Assembly: GCA_937915955.1 (NCBI GenBank)
Contig: CALGIB010000741.1
Location: 1-6,261 of the forward strand
Length of the DNA: 6,261 nt
Direction of reading: 5' to 3'
Source of the DNA: an uncultured Pseudomonadota bacterium
GTDB lineage: Bacteria; Myxococcota_A; UBA796; CAJQPC01
Position 1 is the first letter of the stretch; the number at the start of each line of letters is the position of its first letter. This document shows, piece after piece, positions 5,542 through 6,261 of the stretch. The position numbers and the translations under genes are program-made. The notes under the pieces were generated by a model. The model saw only the letters and a program-made list of their open reading frames with translations. It was not told the origin of the DNA and did not search any database.

Positions 5542-5547
5542 TACACT
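5542..5547 (+). promoter_or_regulatory. Possible -10 element TACACT upstream of the 5578 gene
   Basis: TACACT matches the -10 consensus at four of six bases and would give a leader of about 24 bases. It lies in the 59-base gap that must also hold the divergent larE promoter. No clear -35 is seen. The sequence TAACCGGG (5530-5537), just upstream, also occurs at 366-373 before rimI, though with different spacing to the -10. Confidence 0.35.
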
Positions 5548-5567
5548 CGCACCCCCGGCCCCACCGC

Positions 5568-5571
5568 GGAG
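5568..5571 (+). promoter_or_regulatory. Shine-Dalgarno GGAG for ATG 5578
   Basis: GGAG is separated by six bases from ATG 5578, a normal ribosome-binding spacing, and fixes the start of the MshEN-domain gene. Confidence 0.65.
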
Positions 5572-5577
5572 TCCTAC

Positions 5578-6261
5578 ATGAGCCGACCTCCCATCGGCGA
5601 GATCATGGTCGAGCTGGAGCTGCTCACCGCTCCTCAGGTCGAGGAGGTCCTCGAGCTGATGCGCGACCGTCGCCGCGGTCGCTTCGGCGAGCTGGCCATC
5701 GAGCTCGGCTACCTGGACGAGGGGGGCCTGTCCGCCAGCGTCGCCCGTCAGCACGGCCTGCGCGTGATGAGCCCCCATCAGGTCGAGCGCCTGGGAGTGC
5801 CCTCGGAGGTGCTCGAGCTGCTGCCGCGCGAGTTCCTGCGCGAGCGCCTGGTCGTGCCCACCTTCTTCGACGCCGACGCCTCGACCCTGTCGCTGATCGT
5901 CGCCGACCCCACCGACCTGCCCACGCAGCGCCTCGCTCGCGACTACGCCCGCGCCCAGGACCTGCGCCTGTTCGTCAGCACCCGCAGCGCCATCGGCCGG
6001 CTGCTGGATCGCTTGCTCTCGGAGACCGGCTACGAGGCCACCCTGCAGGCGCAGCCACCCGGCCACGACACCCCCAGCCTGGCCAGCCGCGAGGTCATCT
6101 TCGAGCCCGATCCGGTGCGCTCGGGGGTCCTGCGGCGCCTGGTGGCGCTGGAGGAGCGACGCGCAGAGGTGGTCGGCGACCCCGACCAGGTGACCTCGCT
6201 GCTCGAGGCGGGCGCGGCTCACGCCGTGGTCTTCCGGGCTGCCCTTACCAGCCAGGTAGAG
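5578..6261 (+). CDS. MshEN (GspE/PilB N-terminal) domain protein fused to receiver-like segment (partial, 3' end cut)
   Basis: The first 228 residues of a longer cytoplasmic protein cut by the window edge. Residues 5-150 match the N-terminal domain of type II secretion and type IV pilus assembly ATPases (GspE/PilB/MshE). Residues 35-58 fit the 24-residue c-di-GMP-binding motif of MshEN almost throughout (Arg35, Gly37, Gly44, Leu51, Gln58). Residues 5-28 form a degenerate first copy: Pro for Arg, Glu for Gly, Met for Gln. The domain ends with VSTRSAIGRLLDRLL (133-147). After a linker, residues 171-220 (REVIFEPDPVRSGVLRRLV, then EVVGDPDQVTSLLEAGAAHAVVFR) look like the first half of a response-regulator receiver fold, but the strand that should carry the phosphorylated Asp reads AVVFR. 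No ATPase motif appears before the cut, so it could be an ATPase with an insert or a stand-alone MshEN regulator. It diverges from larE. Confidence 0.8.
   Translation, partial: MSRPPIGEIMVELELLTAPQVEEVLELMRDRRRGRFGELAIELGYLDEGGLSASVARQHGLRVMSPHQVERLGVPSEVLELLPREFLRERLVVPTFFDADASTLSLIVADPTDLPTQRLARDYARAQDLRLFVSTRSAIGRLLDRLLSETGYEATLQAQPPGHDTPSLASREVIFEPDPVRSGVLRRLVALEERRAEVVGDPDQVTSLLEAGAAHAVVFRAALTSQVE

Noticed and set aside
3798..5581. Plus-strand open frames opposite the CPBP and larE genes (3798-4739 and 4715-5581)
   Set aside because: They are Gln/Glu/His-rich mirror images of genes whose catalytic motifs are intact on the minus strand.
5377..6222. Minus-strand open frame opposite the start of the MshEN gene
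   Set aside because: The plus-strand reading has a clear domain, motif spacing and Shine-Dalgarno; the minus reading has none.
1..6261. CRISPR arrays, tRNA/rRNA genes, insertion sequences, attachment sites, riboswitches, intrinsic terminators
   Set aside because: I saw no regularly spaced repeats, transposase or integrase sequence, tRNA-like segment, or GC hairpin followed by a T-run on either strand; gaps between genes are too short for most of these.

Overview
The window is a gene-dense, very GC-rich stretch (strong G/C bias at third codon positions) from a bacterial chromosome. The family mix suggests a Myxococcota or other former-Deltaproteobacteria lineage: two proteins with AgmX/PglI-type C-terminal domains, a GldA-like ABC ATPase, a CPBP-family intramembrane protease, and a type II secretion/pilus ATPase N-terminal domain joined to a receiver-like segment. 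This lineage call is an inference from protein families, not from a marker gene. No rRNA, tRNA, CRISPR array, insertion sequence or phage gene is visible, and no intergenic gap exceeds about 150 bases.

Layout. The left edge (1-303, minus) holds the N-terminal third of an ABC transporter ATPase. It diverges from a short plus-strand pair: rimI (386-805), which ends in a GTGA start/stop overlap with a secreted protein (802-2032). The second gene is broken by an apparent one-base frameshift at a GGGG run (1137-1140). It looks like a catalytically degenerate NodB-like domain followed by two tandem repeats resembling pseudomurein-binding repeats. That gene converges on a membrane-anchored zinc-ribbon/AgmX-domain protein (2029-2937, minus). 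Divergent from the latter is a small coiled-coil protein with a basic tail (3079-3420, plus), then a secreted AgmX-domain protein (3442-3972, plus). This converges on a minus-strand pair reading larE (4700-5518) then a CPBP protease (3969-4673). The right edge (5578-6261, plus) is the start of a MshEN plus receiver-like protein cut by the window end.

How the genes relate. RimI (ribosomal protein acetylation) and LarE (sulfur transfer for the nickel-pincer cofactor) look like housekeeping or accessory enzymes set among envelope genes. The 2029-3972 block is the most coherent: two proteins share the same C-terminal fold and conserved cysteine pair, one anchored in the inner membrane and one exported, on either side of a coiled-coil gene. 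A shared envelope role is plausible but unproven.

Noteworthy structure: both convergent gene pairs end on a single shared CTAG, in which the two stop codons interlock. Two plus-strand starts (386 and 3442) lie exactly six bases after a -10-like hexamer with no Shine-Dalgarno sequence, suggesting leaderless transcripts. I did not find convincing evidence of a wholly new system. The best leads are the repeat-bearing pseudo-deacetylase, the paired AgmX proteins and the MshEN/receiver-like fusion.
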